Positions 1 to 8,451 of a stretch of DNA of 64,000 bases are shown in pieces (the first letter of the stretch is position 1; each line of letters starts with the position of its first letter). A model generated the notes under the pieces. It did no database searches. It saw only the letters and a program-made list of their open reading frames with translations, and was not told the origin of the DNA. Source of the stretch: Microvirga pakistanensis (GTDB lineage Bacteria > Pseudomonadota > Alphaproteobacteria > Rhizobiales > Beijerinckiaceae); contig NZ_SPJX01000510.1 in assembly GCF_004458765.1 (NCBI RefSeq), forward strand, positions 62,001 to 126,000. Reading direction: 5' to 3'. The translations under genes and the position numbers were made by a program.

Positions 1-883
1 CGAACGCCGAGTGAAGAACGCCGGCCGCCGCCGCCAGACCCATGGCGGCGAAGCCGATATACTTGGTCATGCCCTTCCAGGCATTCACGACGGGGCTGAC
101 CTTCGGGTCCTTCGGCAGTCCCGAATAGATCTCGGGCTGGTCGTTGTGGTGGAGAACATACATCACGTGCGTGCCGCCTACGCCCGGCGGATCGTAGAGG
201 CCGGCGTTCTCGTAGCCGCGGGACTTGAGATCCTCGATCCGGCTATCGGCCAGCTTCTTCATGTCCTCCTTGGTCCCGAAGGTGATCGCATGAGTCGGGC
301 AGGCCTTGGCGCAGGCCGGTCCCTGCCCCACGGCGACACGGTCGGAGCAGAGGGTGCATTTATAGGCCGTGTGGTCGACCTTCGAGATACGCGGGATGTT
401 GAAGGGACATCCCTTGATGCAATAGCCGCAGCCGATGCAGTTCTCGTGGACAAAATCCACGATGCCGTTCGAGTACTGAACGATCGCTCCGGGCGCCGGG
501 CAGGCCTTCAGGCAGCCCGGGTCCTCGCAGTGCATGCAGCCGTCCTTGCGGATCAGCCACTCGAGATTGCCCGTCTGCGGATTGTCCCATTCGGTGAACC
601 GCATCAGGGTGAACATGTCGGGTGTCAGATCGTGCGGGTTCTCGTAGATGCCCGTATTGGCCTCGAGAGCCGGCTTGGTGTCGTTCCACTCCACGCAGGC
701 GGACTGACAGGCCTTGCAGCCGATGCATTTCGACACGTCAATGAGCTTCGCCACCGGCTCCAGCTGCCTTGCGGGTGGCGGCACCGTCGAGGCGGAGCGG
801 CGTACGAGATCCCGCTCCGTCAGGTTCGCGGCCGTGGCGGCGACCGGCGGGTTGCTGGTTGCGGTATGGGGACTTGGTTCCAT
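1..883 (-). CDS. fdxH: Formate dehydrogenase iron-sulfur (beta) subunit, 3' end cut by window edge
   Basis: This subunit carries electrons from the catalytic subunit through four 4Fe-4S clusters to a membrane cytochrome b. About 294 residues are visible, close to the family's usual length, and the frame is still open at base 1, so only a short C-terminus is missing. Four cysteine groups appear in order: [35 protein letters not shown], and CTLC followed by CAKAC. The visible end, around [18 protein letters not shown], is the expected single C-terminal membrane anchor. The ATG at 883 is 12 bases after the alpha-subunit gene ends, so the two are co-transcribed. The cytochrome b subunit and FdhE/FdhD would be expected beyond the left edge. 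Confidence 0.93.
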   Translation of the reverse strand, partial: MEPSPHTATSNPPVAATAANLTERDLVRRSASTVPPPARQLEPVAKLIDVSKCIGCKACQSACVEWNDTKPALEANTGIYENPHDLTPDMFTLMRFTEWDNPQTGNLEWLIRKDGCMHCEDPGCLKACPAPGAIVQYSNGIVDFVHENCIGCGYCIKGCPFNIPRISKVDHTAYKCTLCSDRVAVGQGPACAKACPTHAITFGTKEDMKKLADSRIEDLKSRGYENAGLYDPPGVGGTHVMYVLHHNDQPEIYSGLPKDPKVSPVVNAWKGMTKYIGFAAMGLAAAAGVLHSAF

Positions 884-894
884 TCCACTTCTCC

Positions 895-3800
895 TCAGAC
901 CGTCGCTGGCGCCGTCGTGGGCTCGATATTGACCAGGAACGCTTTGTATTCAGGCGTCTCGATATTGGCGTCGCCCACGAAGGGCGTGAGGGAGTTCGGC
1001 CCCCAGCCCTTCCGCGCCTGGCCCGTGAAGCCCCAATGCAGCGGAATGCCGACCACGTGAACGGGCTTGCCGTCGCAGATGAGAGGCTTGATGCGCTTCG
1101 TCACGACGGCTTTCGCCTTCACCTCGCCGCGCTTGGACCACACGCGCACCCATGAGCCCTGCGCGATGCCCTTCTCGGCCGCGAGCTGTTCCGAGATCTC
1201 CACGAAGAACTCCGGCTGAAGCGTCGCGTTCACGCTGTTGTGCTTCGTCCAGTAGTGGAAATGCTCGGTCAGCCGGTAGGAGGTCGCCGCATAAGGGAAC
1301 TCCTCGGACGTGGCGAATTGCGCCACGTCGTTCTGGAAGATCCGCGCTACCGGATTGCCCCGGACCTTCGGCGCGACCACGTTGGCGATCGGAGCCTCGA
1401 ACGGCTCGTAATGCACGGGGAACGGCCCTTCGCGCATGAGCCCGCGGGCGAAGAGACGCGAGACGCCCTCCTGGTTCATGATGAAGGGACCCACCACGTT
1501 GGGGGGCGAGGTCGGCGCGATGTCCGGAACATCGTAGCCCGACCATTTCGTGCCGTCCCAGGCGATCAGCTTTCGGGACGGATCCCACGGATTGCCCTGC
1601 AGGTCCGCGGAGGCGCGATTGTAGAGAATGCGCCGGTTGAGCGGCCAGGAGAACGACCAGTTGGGATAGGCGCCGGTGTCGTCCGGATCCGTGTTGTCCC
1701 GGCGCGCCATGTTGTTGCCGGCCTCGTTGAAGCAGCCGGAATAGATCCAGCAGCCGCACGCGGTCGTGCCGTCGTCGCGCAGGGCGGAGAAATTGACGAC
1801 CTGCTTGCCCTTCTCCAGCACCACCTTGGTCGGGTCCGCCTGGTCGTAGACCGTCTCGACCACGTAGCCGTTGAGCTCCCGGGCGAGCTCTTCCGGCGAC
1901 GGCTCGTTCCGGTCCCGGTAGTTCCAGGTGAGGTTGAGGATCGGGTCCGGGAATGGACCACCCTCCTTCTCGTAGAGCGCGCGTAAGCGGAGATGGATCT
2001 GCGCCATGATCCAGGTGTCGTGCTTCGCCTCCCCCGGAGGGCTGCCGCCTGCCCAGTGCCATTGCAGCCAGCGGCCCGAATTGACGAGCGCGCCTTCGTC
2101 CTCCGCAAAGCACGTGGTTGGAAGCTGGATCACCTCCGTCTGGATCGAGGCGGGGTTCACGTTGTTGTACTCGCCGTGGTTCTCCCAGAAGCGGGACGTT
2201 TCCGTCTCCAGGGGATCCATGGTCACGAGCCATTTCAGCCGCGACAGCGATTCCGTGATCTTCTGCCGGTTCGGGAAGGCGAGCAGCGGGTTGAAGCCCT
2301 GGCAGAAGTACCCGTTCACCTTGCCCTGGTGCATCATCTCGAAATAGCGCAGCACGTCGTAGGCCGGCACGTCGAGCTTGGGCAGGAACTGATAGGCGAA
2401 TTCGTTCTGCGGCGTCGCCGCATCGCCCCACATCACCTTCTGGAAGCTGACGAAGAACTTCCGGTAGTTCTGCCAGTAGCTGGTCTGGTTCGGCCGCAGC
2501 GGCTTGAACGTCCGGCTCGACATATAGGTCGTGAAGTCGGTCTCCCGTTCCACCGGAATGTTCAGGTAGCCCGGGATGAGGTTCGACATCAGGCCGATAT
2601 CGGTGAGGCCCTGGATGTTCGAATGCCCGCGCAGGGCATTCATGCCGCCGCCACGCACGCCGATGTTGCCGAGGATGAGCTGCAGGATTGCCATGGACCG
2701 GATGTTCTGCGATCCCTTGGAATGCTGCGTCCATCCGAGCGCATACATCGACGTCATGGTCTTCGTGGGCGACGAGCATTCCGAGATCATCTCCGCCACC
2801 TTCAGGAACTTGTCCTTCGGTGTGCCGCAGATGCGCTCGACCATCTCGGGCGTATAGGTCGCGACGTGAGCCTTGAGCAGGTTCCAGACGCAGCGCGGAT
2901 TCTGCAGCGTCTCGTCGACGACCGCGAAGCCGTCCGGCCCGATCTCGTATTCCCAGCTCGAGCGGTCGTAATCGCGCTTGTTCTCGTCATAGCCCGTGAA
3001 CAGGCCGTCGTTATACGCAAACCCCTCCTTCACGACATAACTGGCATTGGTGAAGGCCTTGACGTACTCCCACTGAATTTTGTCGTTCTGGATGCAGTAA
3101 TTGATCACGCCGAGCAGGAACGCGATATCGGTGCCCTGCCGGATGGGAGCATAGAAGTCGGCGACCGATGCCGAGCGCGTGAAGCGCGGATCGACGACGA
3201 TCAGCTTGGCGCCGCGATTGGCCTTCGCCTCCGTGACCCATTTGAATCCGCACGGATGCGCTTCAGCGGCGTTGCCGCCCATGATGACGACGAGATCCGT
3301 GTTCCGGATATCCGTCCAAGAGTTGGTCATCGCGCCACGACCGAAAGTTGGGCCCAGACTGGACACCGTGGGGCCGTGTCAAACGCGCGCCTGATTATCG
3401 AATGCGACGATTCCCGTGCTGCGGACGACCTTGTAGGTCAGCCAGGCGGTTTCGTTGGTGGTTGCGGAGGCGGCCAGGAAGCCGACCGTGGTCCAGCGGT
3501 TGACGGGAACGCCGGCCGCGTTGGCGGCGATGAAGTTCGCGTCGCGATCATCCTTCATCAGCCGCGCGATGCGGTCGAGCGCCTGGTCCCAGGAGACCCG
3601 CTCGAACTTGTCGGAACCGGGCTTGCGGATCATCGGGTACTTCAGGCGCGTCTCGGCCTTCACGAAGTCCTTCAGCGCCGCGCCCTTCGGGCAGAGCGTT
3701 CCACGGTTGGTCGGATGGTCGGCATCGCCTTCAATATGGATGATCTCGGCCGTCTCGCCCTTCCGAAGGTCGCCCTTCGAATACATGATGATGCCGCAGG

Positions 3801-3978
3801 CGACCGAGCAGTAGGGACAGGTGTTGCGCGTCTCCATCGTGTTCGTCAGCTTGAAGGGCCTCACGGCCGCGGCCTGCGCCGCCTCAAGCTCCGAGAACCC
3901 GAAGGCTCCCAACGTGGTACCGGCAACACCCACGCCGGCGGCTTTGAGGAAGCCGCGTCGTGAGAGTTCCATGTTCAT
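895..3978 (-). CDS. fdnG: Formate dehydrogenase-N type alpha subunit, selenocysteine- and molybdopterin-containing
   Basis: Periplasmic catalytic subunit that oxidises formate to CO2. The ATG at 3978 follows a GGGAGGG ribosome site and gives 1027 residues; the E. coli homologue has 1015. A twin-arginine signal ([10 protein letters not shown]) begins at residue 6. The N-terminal 4Fe-4S site is CPYCSVAC (C54, C57, C61) with C96 in TLCPKG. An in-frame TGA at 3381-3379 is codon 200, in the context DNQARV-U-HGPTV, where E. coli FdnG has Sec196 followed by His. Reading continues without other stops through [11 protein letters not shown] and the rest of the family. A plain stop-to-stop reading splits the gene into 199- and about 823-residue pieces, which would be wrong. 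The host must carry selABCD elsewhere. Confidence 0.95.
3335..3381 (-). promoter_or_regulatory. Selenocysteine UGA codon and candidate bacterial SECIS hairpin
   Basis: The UGA is at 3381-3379 on the minus strand. The following mRNA has CC and GG flanking a loop AGUCU, at the distance from the UGA where E. coli fdhF carries its SelB-binding hairpin with loop GGUCU. The G-U of the loop is kept. The lower stem pairs imperfectly by eye, so the exact fold is uncertain. The recoding itself is supported mainly by protein homology. Confidence 0.7.
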
Positions 3979-4024
3979 GGTAACCCTCCCTATGGTTTGC
4001 ATTGCAGCAACGTCTTCTTAGGCA

Positions 4025-4051
4025 ACTAGAGTAGTTTCGAACAATTCTAGT
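4025..4051. promoter_or_regulatory. Inverted repeat upstream of the formate dehydrogenase operon
   Basis: ACTAGA (4025-4030) and TCTAGT (4046-4051) form a 6-bp inverted repeat with a 15-base spacer. It lies 47-73 bases upstream of the fdnG start in an AT-richer stretch, where a promoter or operator is expected. The short arms make this a weak candidate. Confidence 0.3.
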
Positions 4052-4173
4052 GTCAAACCTTGACGCTCCTCAACGGAAGCCTCGTCCGTAGGCTATTGGC
4101 TTTCTTCTCGGCTCGACGCGGGCGGAGCAACACCCACGATCCCTCTCGGGGGGCGGCATAGCCTCAGGCCCTG

Positions 4174-4737
4174 TCATGAAATGATCTCGTCCGAAGCGGA
4201 TGGAGCAGGCTCCATGCAGGCGAGGCACCAGGCTTCGATCCGCTCCGGATCCACATCGAGCGGCACGAAGTCCGGACCTGCGAATTCACGCCATTCCGGC
4301 AGGAATTCGCGACCGACGGCGATCAGCACGGGAAGACCTGTCGCGATGGCGGTGGCGATCTCATCCCGCAAGCCTCGGCCGGCCGCCTCCTGGCGACCGA
4401 AGCGGTTGATCAACAGGATATCGGGCGTCCCCTCCATGGCATCCCGCAGCCATCCTGCGGCCTGAGCCAGGCTGGAAAAGTCGAGGCGGCATCCTCGCGT
4501 GCCGCTCCCCCGCATTTCGAAGGCCTGGATCCTGCGCCCGGTTCCGATGTCCTCCAGGAACAAGGTCCCGCAGCGGCTGGCATCGCCGGGCTGCCCGTCC
4601 TGGAGAAGCCCGCCCACGCGCAAGCCCACGGACTTCAAGCCATGGACGACGTGGCGCAGAACCGCATCGGGACGACCCTCCCGATCAAACACAACGACAC
4701 CGATCCGGCTTCCCGTCAAAGTGAACTCCAGCAGCAT
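4174..4737 (-). CDS. DUF2478 family protein
   Basis: A 187-residue soluble protein matching my recollection of the DUF2478 family, whose members often sit beside molybdenum-related genes. The N-terminal segment (SRIGVVVFDREGRPDAVLR) and the central DILLINRFGRQEA resemble that family's nucleotide-binding-like fold, but there is no classical P-loop. C-terminal residues WCLACMEP contain two cysteines that could bind a metal; this is inference. It reads in the same direction as the formate dehydrogenase genes and ends about 200 bases upstream of fdnG. It may share their promoter region or assist molybdenum supply. The start at 4737 has only a weak ribosome site. Confidence 0.65.
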   Translation of the reverse strand: MLLEFTLTGSRIGVVVFDREGRPDAVLRHVVHGLKSVGLRVGGLLQDGQPGDASRCGTLFLEDIGTGRRIQAFEMRGSGTRGCRLDFSSLAQAAGWLRDAMEGTPDILLINRFGRQEAAGRGLRDEIATAIATGLPVLIAVGREFLPEWREFAGPDFVPLDVDPERIEAWCLACMEPAPSASDEIIS

Positions 4738-4950
4738 AGCTTCATCTGGGCCCCATCAGATTGCAGAAAGAATCAACCGATCGCCACCTGAATCGCACCA
4801 GTCGGTTCGAAACAAAGGTCCGCTCATCGCTGAACTTCGGGACTTCGTCCGCCGCACGCGGGCGGGAGGAAGCGGGGCGCATCCCTCCGAGCGCTATGAA
4901 TGGCCGCTCTCATGTGGTGTGATGGCGCGAGCCCATGAGGGAGTCATCCC

Positions 4951-5268
4951 ATGGCCTATGTCATGTTTCAATATGACCGTCCAACCGAGTCGCATCGCTG
5001 GAACGACTATAACCAGCGGGTTCGGGACTGGATCGCGCAGCTTCTTGAGGTCCCGGGTGCCGTGTCGTTCATGGCCTATCGCACGTTCGATGGGACGAGC
5101 CCGGACACGATCACGATGCTGGAGTTCCGAACGGTGGAGGACACGCGCAGGGCGCAGGCCTCCGAGCAGTTGCGGGCGGTTCTGGACGGCCTGCGGTCGC
5201 TCGGCGTGACCGTCAAGGTTCTCCTGGTGGAGCGCTCGCCGTTCACGCCTGAGCCGATACCGGCATAA
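4951..5268 (+). CDS. Conserved hypothetical protein, 105 aa
   Basis: Not recognised. The ATG at 4951 follows GAGGGAG. The protein begins MAYVMFQYDRPTESHRWNDY, is soluble and has no signal peptide. Alternating hydrophobic segments (GAVSFMAYRTF, TITMLEFRTV, VTVKVLLVERSPF) around two helices would fit a small ferredoxin-like or dimeric alpha-beta barrel fold, but no motif proves it. It is the first of several short stand-alone genes between 4.9 and 8.2 kb. Confidence 0.7.
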   Translation: MAYVMFQYDRPTESHRWNDYNQRVRDWIAQLLEVPGAVSFMAYRTFDGTSPDTITMLEFRTVEDTRRAQASEQLRAVLDGLRSLGVTVKVLLVERSPFTPEPIPA

Positions 5269-5307
5269 CGGCGGCACGGCACGTTCCATGCTGACACCGG
5301 CTTCGGA

Positions 5308-5478
5308 TCATTCGCGGTCGCGCGTCCGGTCCGGCGCAGGAATGTCGCCGTCGCCATAACCACGCCGGCCGTCGAGCTTCGCCTTCGGAGGCGGCTCGGG
5401 GCGATCCTCGAGCATCCTCACGGCTTTCCAAACCGAGTTCACAAGTCTCTGGGTGAGACTGACAGAGCTCTTGCTCAT
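5308..5478 (-). CDS. Small hypothetical protein, 56 aa
   Basis: Not recognised. The ATG at 5478 (MSKSSVSLTQRLVNSVWKAV) is preceded by AAGGGAG at good spacing, which favours it over an in-frame start 21 bases upstream. The N-terminal half could form an amphipathic helix. The C-terminal half is charged and proline-rich, probably disordered. It converges on the gene ending at 5268. Confidence 0.55.
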   Translation of the reverse strand: MSKSSVSLTQRLVNSVWKAVRMLEDRPEPPPKAKLDGRRGYGDGDIPAPDRTRDRE

Positions 5479-5838
5479 GGTTGGCTCCCTTTCCGGCACT
5501 CGGGCGAAGGCGTTGATCCTGCAGATCCGTCAGCAGGACCGGCCGCGCACGACGAGCAGAACCGAGACAGTCGCTCGAATGAACCTCGTCCTGTTCCTCG
5601 ACTGAAAGCCAGGCGAGCATGCCAAGTCGATGACCTTGCCTGCCGCATCATTCGACGGACTACATCATAGTCGACCATGTAGATCTTATATACGCAAATC
5701 AGGTTTATTTGGATTTTATTTATGTTATCCGATGTAAATGGACCCTGCTCCTCCATATAATGCTGGGATGAACTTTCGGTGTCGCGGCTTTCGCGATCGG
5801 CCAAGGTTGACATCTGAGAGCGATTGCGGAGGCTGCCC
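5479..5838. other. Intergenic stretch with an AT-rich island and a near-palindrome
   Basis: No supported gene. Bases about 5640-5760 are strikingly AT-rich against the GC-rich window (runs such as TTTATTTGGATTTTATTTAT). A 14-bp near-palindrome CAT-A-GTCGAC-C-ATG lies at 5666-5679. The island is upstream of the plus-strand gene at 5839 and could be a promoter or nucleoid-protein binding region. Confidence 0.5.
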
Positions 5839-6078
5839 ATGTGTTTGAACAGTCGCTTCATGCTTGATCTTCGGCATTATCAAGCCGACGACGGTCCCGG
5901 GCTGACGCTTCACGCATTGTCGACGGTGCAGGCCCGGTGGGACCGGTTCACGATTGTCGAGATGACGGGCATCCGAACCACGTCGGAACTCATCGAGAAG
6001 GTGGAAGAGAGTTATGCCCTCTCTCACGAGCAGGCGACCAGGGACGTTGAGTTCTGGGCCCTGGACAAGCAGCTTTGA
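5839..6078 (+). CDS. Small hypothetical protein, 79 aa
   Basis: Not firmly recognised. The ATG at 5839 sits six bases after a perfect CGGAGG ribosome site, so it is preferred over the in-frame TTG at 5824. The C-terminal half (TTSELIEKVEESYALSHEQ, then TRDVEFWALDKQL) faintly recalls the helical end of PqqD-like peptide chaperones. The N-terminal half does not match well, and no radical SAM partner is nearby, so no function is assigned. Confidence 0.6.
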   Translation: MCLNSRFMLDLRHYQADDGPGLTLHALSTVQARWDRFTIVEMTGIRTTSELIEKVEESYALSHEQATRDVEFWALDKQL

Positions 6079-6202
6079 GACGGTCGCTGCCGGACGGGGC
6101 CAGGGACCGAGGTCTTCAGCATGGGAATTGCCAATCCGCTCTCGAGAGACGATCCCGGAGCATTCTGGCCATCGCCCCAGCGCGATCTGACAGGAGACGG
6201 GG

Positions 6203-6640
6203 ATGAGCCAGCGGATCGGTCGCCTTTGTGACGAGTTGCGGATCAAGCTTCACGGAATGGACCGCCGTCTCGAGGCTCTGAAATCGAACGGCGCGGCGAC
6301 CTTCGACCAGTCTCAAGACCTCCTTGAAAGCCAACTCGACCGAGTCGAGCAGCGTATCTACGACAACCGCGTCGTCGTCGAGGCTGCCAACGTCAGGGTC
6401 AAGACGTGGCTCGCGGAGAGGAAGGCAGGCTCCGTTGCAGGCAGGGAGCCATGGACGGAACGCCACAAGGCTCATCGGCTGGAAGCGAGGGCCGACGATG
6501 CGGAGGAGTACGCCATTGCGGTCTTTGAACTTGCGGCCGCAGCAGCGGATGAGGCCGCTCTGGCTATCCTGCAGGCGCTCCTCGCGCGAAGCGATGCCGA
6601 TGCGGCGGCTCTGCCGGAAGCGGAATTGGGCGCACCATGA
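6203..6640 (+). CDS. Hypothetical helical protein, 145 aa
   Basis: Not recognised. The start at 6203 follows GGAGACGGGG. The sequence is almost entirely helical in character and rich in Ala, Glu, Arg and Asp, with heptad-like spacing (RRLEALKSNGAATFDQ, LLESQLDRVEQRIYDNR, then VFELAAAAADEAALAILQA). A coiled-coil or helical bundle is likely. There is no signal peptide or membrane segment. It lies among other small orphan genes on the same strand. Confidence 0.65.
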   Translation: MSQRIGRLCDELRIKLHGMDRRLEALKSNGAATFDQSQDLLESQLDRVEQRIYDNRVVVEAANVRVKTWLAERKAGSVAGREPWTERHKAHRLEARADDAEEYAIAVFELAAAAADEAALAILQALLARSDADAAALPEAELGAP

Positions 6641-6743
6641 GGTCCCGATTCCAGGAAGATTCCGGCGGCCCGGGGCGGGCTTCCAGGCAGTCTCCAAGGG
6701 AGAGGCGGCCCATGGGTTCCTCTAGCAAGGCGATGCTCCTGCC

Positions 6744-6962
6744 ATGTTCATCATTGAATTCTTTCGGATCCGGGCCTCCGACCAGGCCCATGCCACGCTC
6801 GGCCGCGTTGAACATGACACGACCGATCTGGAGGACGCCAAGATAAGAGCGCAGTCTCTCTTCGAGACCTTGGACCTGCCGCAAAAGCCGGACGCCCTGC
6901 GGATCCTTGGTGAGAGCGGAGAAGAGGTGTTCTTCTGGAGTCGACGGCACCTCGGCACCTGA
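6744..6962 (+). CDS. Small hypothetical protein, 72 aa
   Basis: Not recognised. Begins MFIIEFFRIRASDQAHATLG. The middle (DLEDAKIRAQSLFETLDLPQ) is a helix, followed by a predicted strand (ALRILGESGEEVFFW). This resembles short orphan proteins common in Methylobacteriaceae-type genomes, by memory only. No partner gene is obvious. Confidence 0.55.
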   Translation: MFIIEFFRIRASDQAHATLGRVEHDTTDLEDAKIRAQSLFETLDLPQKPDALRILGESGEEVFFWSRRHLGT

Positions 6963-7022
6963 GGGAGCCCTTGTCTCCTCTCGCATGCAGTTCACCTCAA
7001 GGGGCCACAACGGGAGAGGGCG

Positions 7023-7262
7023 ATGGCCAATGTTCACTACAGGATCGTCGAGCACGAGGGCGGATGGGCCTACAAAGTCGGCGACGTGTTCTCGGAACGC
7101 TACGCGACCCATGACGAGGCACGCGAGGCCGCGGAGCGTGCCGCCGCCGAACAGATGCTGCCGGGCGAGACCGAAGACATCGAGTACCAGGACGAAGCCG
7201 GGGATTGGCACGAAGAGGTCTCTCCGGGAAAGGATCGGCCAGAGACGGACGTGACCGGATGA
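7023..7262 (+). CDS. DUF2188-like small protein, 79 aa
   Basis: HYRIVEHEGGWAYKVGDVFS followed by YATHDEAREAAERAAAEQ matches the DUF2188 pattern: a beta-hairpin with a conserved W and G, then a helix beginning at a 'T-x-x-E-A' segment. The family is small and cytosolic with no known reaction. The ATG follows GGGAGAGGGCG. The acidic tail (EDIEYQDEAGDWHEEV) extends beyond the usual domain. Confidence 0.65.
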   Translation: MANVHYRIVEHEGGWAYKVGDVFSERYATHDEAREAAERAAAEQMLPGETEDIEYQDEAGDWHEEVSPGKDRPETDVTG

Positions 7263-7334
7263 CCGGCTGACCAGCCGTCTCGCCTGGCCGCAGGAGAGAC
7301 GGATCAGATTGCGGCCGAAGCTCCTCCAGGGGCA

Positions 7335-7631
7335 TCAGGGCGTGGAGGCGATCATCTCCCGCAGATGATGGAGAACCAGACTCCCCTCGCAAGGCTTGGC
7401 GACGAAGCGTCCACCCGCCGGGAGCTCCGCCGCGCTCGGCATCTGCATATCGGTGACGATCACGCGAACGTCGTCGCGCACCTCAAGCCAGGTGAGCGCC
7501 TCGTCGGCGGCGCCGGTCTCGATGACTTCGAAGCCCGCATCGTCGAGCAGGTCGGACACGATGAAGCGCAGCAGCGGCTCATCCTCGACCAGGAGGATGA
7601 CGGGACGGTGCTGGAGATCCTGGAGGCTCAT
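7335..7631 (-). CDS. Response-regulator receiver protein with internal deletion, 98 aa
   Basis: A stand-alone CheY-like receiver. Acidic pocket E16-D17 (LLVEDEPLLRF), phospho-acceptor D61 (VTDMQMP) and lysine K79 (FVAKP) are present. Receivers are usually about 120 residues. Here MP is followed after only five residues by LPAGGRF, so roughly 25-30 residues are missing: alpha-3, beta-4 with its conserved Ser/Thr, and part of alpha-4. The deletion is in frame. The protein is probably unable to switch normally and may be decaying or retained as a phosphate sink. The start at 7631 (MSLQDLQHRPV) is preferred over longer N-terminal extensions that look non-coding. Confidence 0.75.
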   Translation of the reverse strand: MSLQDLQHRPVILLVEDEPLLRFIVSDLLDDAGFEVIETGAADEALTWLEVRDDVRVIVTDMQMPSAAELPAGGRFVAKPCEGSLVLHHLREMIASTP

Positions 7632-7695
7632 TGTCCGGTGACGTACAATTTCGCGTCTGTTTCGTTCTTTCCCATACACGGCAACAGCTCCGTTC

Positions 7696-7709
7696 GTACG
7701 GAACCGTAC
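7696..7709. promoter_or_regulatory. Perfect palindrome GTACGG-AA-CCGTAC
   Basis: A 14-base site with two 6-bp arms, 65 bases upstream of the receiver gene start. A closely similar site occurs at 8330-8343 upstream of the Crp/Fnr gene. The pair suggests a shared dimeric regulator. Confidence 0.45.
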
Positions 7710-7724
7710 AGGCAACCGGCCGTT
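7700..7724 (+). promoter_or_regulatory. Candidate EcfG-type (general stress) promoter
   Basis: GGAAC (7700-7704), 16 bases, then CGTT (7721-7724). This equals the alphaproteobacterial sigma EcfG consensus GGAAC-N16/17-CGTT. It would start a plus-strand transcript near 7732, leading to the small gene at 8030. It overlaps the GTACGG palindrome. Confidence 0.5.
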
Positions 7725-8029
7725 GACGCCGGAGCCTGGAACCATCCGAAGATCCGGGAACAACCAGGACATGCTTATGATCGAGCAGGACATCATGAGC
7801 CGGGCGGACATGGTGCGCAGTCCGATGGCTCCCGTACGAGTTCCGGATCCGAGACGGTCTCGACGGAGCGCCGGTCCTGGCAAGCGCCTGCTGCAGCGGT
7901 CGGACCTGTCTGTTTGCAACGTCATGCGGTCGCTTGCCGACGGCAGGGCCGGAGATGGTCAGCCGGCGCGCCGCGATCCGTGACCCGCCCCTTCTGCCCC
8001 GACCGATTCCCGCGGGACAGGAGCGCTCC

Positions 8030-8176
8030 ATGCGCCGAAGCCCGGCGAGCATCATCCTGACGGACACTCAAGGCGACCACCTGTTGAGTGACTTGCAGCA
8101 TACCCTGGCCGCGCTGGGCGATGCGGAACTGCGGCATGGGGCCGAACGCGAGCGTCTGATCGGCCCCTCCCGCTGA
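8030..8176 (+). CDS. Small hypothetical protein, 48 aa
   Basis: Begins MRRSPASIILTDTQGDHLLS after an AGGAGCG ribosome site. The remainder (LQHTLAALGDAELRHGAERE) is one amphipathic helix with the 'GDAE.RH..ERE' pattern that I recall from short Rhizobiales orphan proteins. No function is known. It is the first plausible gene downstream of the EcfG-like promoter. Confidence 0.5.
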   Translation: MRRSPASIILTDTQGDHLLSDLQHTLAALGDAELRHGAERERLIGPSR

Positions 8177-8329
8177 AGCGACGCCGATGCGTCCGGCCCC
8201 TGTCGGATCTGCCGCACGCCAGCTGCATTCCACACGTAAAATTCCTGATCGGTCAGTCACGGCAGCCCTGCACCGCCGCATGGGCCGCCGCATGGGCTGC
8301 CGGTGGACACCTGGGGAGGATCCGGGAAA

Positions 8330-8343
8330 GTACGATACCGTAC
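8330..8343. promoter_or_regulatory. Near-palindrome GTACG-ATAC-CGTAC
   Basis: The 14-base sequence GTACGATACCGTAC lies 109-122 bases upstream of the Crp/Fnr gene start at 8452. It shares outer arms with the perfect palindrome at 7696-7709. Confidence 0.4.
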
Positions 8344-8451
8344 GATTCTCAATATGGTAGCATGGTGGCCGCAGCTTTGGCCGGATCAGGACTACGATTG
8401 AGTTCAACCGGAGCCGATGAACCGTTCCGGCTCGGTTCGGGAGGCTGCATC

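Larger units (their letters stand above)
7632..8029. other. Intergenic stretch holding promoter and operator candidates
   Basis: No convincing gene. A weak plus-strand open frame (7771-7983) is arginine- and proline-rich with no good ribosome site. The stretch carries the GTACG palindrome and the EcfG-like promoter listed separately. Transcripts could run left into the receiver gene or right towards 8030. Confidence 0.5.

Noticed and set aside
3366..3381. Formate dehydrogenase alpha gene broken by a nonsense mutation
   Set aside because: The TGA sits exactly at the selenocysteine position and is followed by His and the family sequence; recoding explains it better than mutation.
1993..3963. 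Plus-strand open frame of 656 codons opposite the formate dehydrogenase gene
   Set aside because: It is antisense to a gene with unmistakable family motifs; long antisense frames are common in high-GC DNA. It has no ribosome site or recognisable domain.
4790..4840. tRNA-like T-arm (GGTTCGAAAC)
   Set aside because: No acceptor stem, D-arm or anticodon arm could be paired around it.
7771..7983. Small plus-strand gene upstream of 8030
   Set aside because: Arg- and Pro-rich composition, no proper ribosome site and no recognisable pattern.
8273..8296. Tandem 12-base duplication CCGCCGCATGGG
   Set aside because: Only two copies in GC-rich sequence; no array or functional context.
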